Of a stretch of DNA of 7,226 nucleotides, positions 6,088-7,226 are shown one piece after another. The number at the start of each line of letters is the position of its first letter. Position 1 is the stretch's first letter. The notes beneath the pieces were generated by a model, which made no database searches, had not been told where the DNA came from, and saw nothing but the letters and a program-made list of their open reading frames with translations. The stretch comes from an uncultured Clostridia bacterium (GTDB lineage Bacteria; Bacillota; Clostridia; TANB77; CAG-508). Both the position numbers and the translations under genes were made by a program. Location: contig CAKPDW010000066.1 of NCBI GenBank assembly GCA_934149115.1, forward strand, positions 1 to 7,226, in the 5' to 3' direction.

Positions 6088-6321
6088 CTACCAATTTGCT
6101 AATAATTGGAATAATAATATTCCTAAATAGCCTAAAATCAGTCCTAATATTATATAGAACACTCCTGTAATCTGATTAGTACAGATTTGCACAATCAGTA
6201 TTAGTCCTATTATGACCAACACCACTGTTAATATTGTTCCGAAAAATTTTGATTTACTAAGCAGTTTATCTGCCATAATAATCACGAACAATATAGTTGC
6301 AATAACAAAAAATACTCTCAT
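6088..6321 (-). CDS. Small three-helix membrane protein, 77 aa, unknown function
   Basis: I do not recognise a family. Nearly the whole protein is hydrophobic, with predicted membrane helices at about 3-18, 26-46 and 53-74. The first loop (DKLLSKSK, 18-25) is basic and the second (CTNQITG, 47-53) is short and uncharged. By the positive-inside rule the basic loop would face the cytoplasm. There is no catalytic motif. AAAGGAG 7 bases upstream supports the start at 6321. A good promoter and a terminator enclose it, so it can be expressed alone, although the gene before it shows no terminator and readthrough from 6410-7099 is possible. A stress or envelope role, or a small toxin, cannot be told apart from sequence. 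Confidence 0.8.
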   Translation of the reverse strand: MRVFFVIATILFVIIMADKLLSKSKFFGTILTVVLVIIGLILIVQICTNQITGVFYIILGLILGYLGILLFQLLANW

Positions 6322-6346
6322 CTTTGTTCTCCTTTCGATGCGATTA

Positions 6347-6361
6347 TATTAACAGTTAATA
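6347..6361. promoter_or_regulatory. Perfect 15-bp inverted repeat in the leader of the small membrane protein gene (possible operator)
   Basis: The 7-bp arms TATTAAC and GTTAATA flank one central base. It lies between the predicted transcription start (near 6371) and the ribosome binding site at 6329-6335. The position suits a repressor site, and the stem is too weak to be a terminator. Confidence 0.4.
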
Positions 6362-6377
6362 AAGTTATACTATACCT

Positions 6378-6406
6378 ATTATACTACACTTAGCTAATTT
6401 TTTCAA
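6378..6406 (-). promoter_or_regulatory. Sigma-A promoter for the small membrane protein gene
   Basis: TTGAAA (6401-6406), a 17-base spacer and TATAAT (6378-6383). The -35 begins only four bases after the stop codon of the preceding gene. The sequence TAGTATAA occurs twice here, once over this -10 and once just downstream, so a second overlapping -10 is possible. Confidence 0.75.
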
Positions 6407-6409
6407 TTA

Positions 6410-7099
6410 TCATTCTATAACAACTATTCCTCCATAGTCCACTATTTCTAGCTTTTTAAAATCCACTAATTCTAAATTATATTTTTGTATATGTTCCTGT
6501 AAAATATCTTTATTTGATAACTTGCAACTATCTCCAAATACAATAAATTTATTTTTAAGCACAGCAGTAGCTCCACCTATAAATCCTTTCATCTTCGTTT
6601 TAAAACCATTTTTATCAAGTAAATTTATATTTTCTTTTACTAATAACACATCTATATCTTCTTGCTTCAATTTTTTATATATTCCCTCATCAGATGTTAT
6701 ACATGATTTATCTGAAGTTGGACATATACTACACTTTGAATATCCCTGTTGAACTTGAATTAATTTTAACTCTTGTTCTTTTGCATAATTTAAAATCTTT
6801 TTATCTGTGTATTTAAAATTATGTATTACACTATTACCTATTTGACATACATTATACCTAATATCAAATGGATATTCTAATTCAACATTATCTTGCCCCG
6901 CTTCACAATAAATCTTTTTTGAAACCTCCACATTTGGAGCACTAAAAATTTTATTATTTATTTTGCAAAAGAATATATCTGGATGTGAAGAAATCTCATC
7001 ATATACAGATGATTGATATGGCAATTCTATTAGTTCTCCATATTCAGATAAATATTCTTTTTCAATTTTTCTCATTCTTGAATCAATAATTATTTTCAT
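6410..7099 (-). CDS. DUF6873-like protein (predicted GME-fold), 229 aa
   Basis: Features I associate with the clostridial DUF6873 family, predicted to adopt the guanidino-group-modifying enzyme (arginine deiminase-like) fold, are SHPDIFFCKI (38-47), QGYSKCSIC (118-126), TSDEGI (135-140), GFIGGATAV (172-180), FGDSCKL (188-194) and a C-terminal DYGGIVVIE (221-229). The length of about 230 residues fits. The reaction is not known to me. The catalytic Cys-His-acid set of deiminases is not obvious, and the cysteines group as C123-x2-C126-x6-C133, which could bind a metal. It has no signal peptide, so it should be cytoplasmic. The ATG overlaps the stop codon of the upstream permease gene (TAATG), and only a weak purine stretch precedes it, so translation is probably coupled. 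The family call is from memory of motifs; the reading frame itself is certain. Confidence 0.75.
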   Translation of the reverse strand: MKIIIDSRMRKIEKEYLSEYGELIELPYQSSVYDEISSHPDIFFCKINNKIFSAPNVEVSKKIYCEAGQDNVELEYPFDIRYNVCQIGNSVIHNFKYTDKKILNYAKEQELKLIQVQQGYSKCSICPTSDKSCITSDEGIYKKLKQEDIDVLLVKENINLLDKNGFKTKMKGFIGGATAVLKNKFIVFGDSCKLSNKDILQEHIQKYNLELVDFKKLEIVDYGGIVVIE

Positions 7100-7226
7100 T
7101 ATTCTACACTTTTCAAACTTTCTATCATATCTATTTTCTTTAATACAAAATGTATTACTTTATTTACTATAACAGAGAATATTGCAGTTATAATTGCTGA
7201 ATATACATAACTTATTGGTACTACAT
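7099..7226 (-). CDS. C-terminal end of an FtsX/MacB-type ABC transporter permease (5' end outside window)
   Basis: The last 41 codons of a gene enter from the right edge. They encode one hydrophobic helix, with IPISYVYS-type residues and ITAIFSVIV, followed by a basic tail ending KKIDMIESLKSVE. A closing membrane helix followed by (K)KIDMVESLKxxE is typical of the C-terminus of FtsX-like permeases of MacB/peptide-export ABC transporters in Firmicutes. The stop codon TAA shares its last base with the ATG of the DUF6873-like gene, which places both in one operon. Only the tail is visible, so the substrate and the partner ATPase cannot be judged. Confidence 0.7.
   Translation of the reverse strand, partial: VVPISYVYSAIITAIFSVIVNKVIHFVLKKIDMIESLKSVE

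Noticed and set aside
1..7226. tRNA, rRNA, riboswitch, CRISPR array, insertion sequence or attachment site
   Set aside because: I saw no cloverleaf, T-box or riboswitch core, no regularly spaced repeats, no transposase or integrase motifs, and no paired terminal repeats.

Overview
The window is AT-rich and every gene I can support lies on the minus strand. Strong AGGAGG-type ribosome binding sites, sigma-A promoters with 17-base spacers, intrinsic terminators and recognisable clostridial families (an FtsX-type permease tail, a DUF6873-like protein, a WG-like repeat protein) point to a low-GC anaerobic Firmicute of the class Clostridia. I cannot name a genus.

Layout in transcription order (right to left). 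The C-terminus of an FtsX/MacB-type ABC permease (7099-7226) overlaps by one base the start of a 229-aa DUF6873-like protein (6410-7099), so these two form an operon tail. A 77-aa three-helix membrane protein follows (6088-6321), with its own promoter, a palindromic leader and a terminator. Next comes the most distinctive gene, a 679-aa soluble protein (3853-5892) that joins a Clp N-domain, a ClpB/ClpC-type AAA+ module and an FtsH-type (M41) zinc protease domain. It has a near-consensus promoter and is followed by a structured intergenic region. After it is a roughly 600-aa beta-rich WG-like repeat protein (1812-3617). Its exactly consensus promoter overlaps the most upstream ATG of the reading frame and so rules that ATG out as the start. 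Then come a 147-aa orphan (1228-1671) and, running off the left edge, a membrane-anchored extracellular protein (1-1088).

Apart from the permease/DUF6873 pair, each gene has its own promoter and a hairpin or terminator behind it, so the middle of the window is a string of single-gene units rather than one operon. The protease gene and the 147-aa gene look less AT-rich than their neighbours (35-40% GC in sampled lines against 23-32%), which hints at a different history. Functionally the window combines cell-envelope proteins with a cytoplasmic quality-control or regulatory protease. A direct link between the protease and the WG-like or 147-aa proteins is only a proximity-based guess. No RNA gene, CRISPR array, insertion sequence or integrase is visible.
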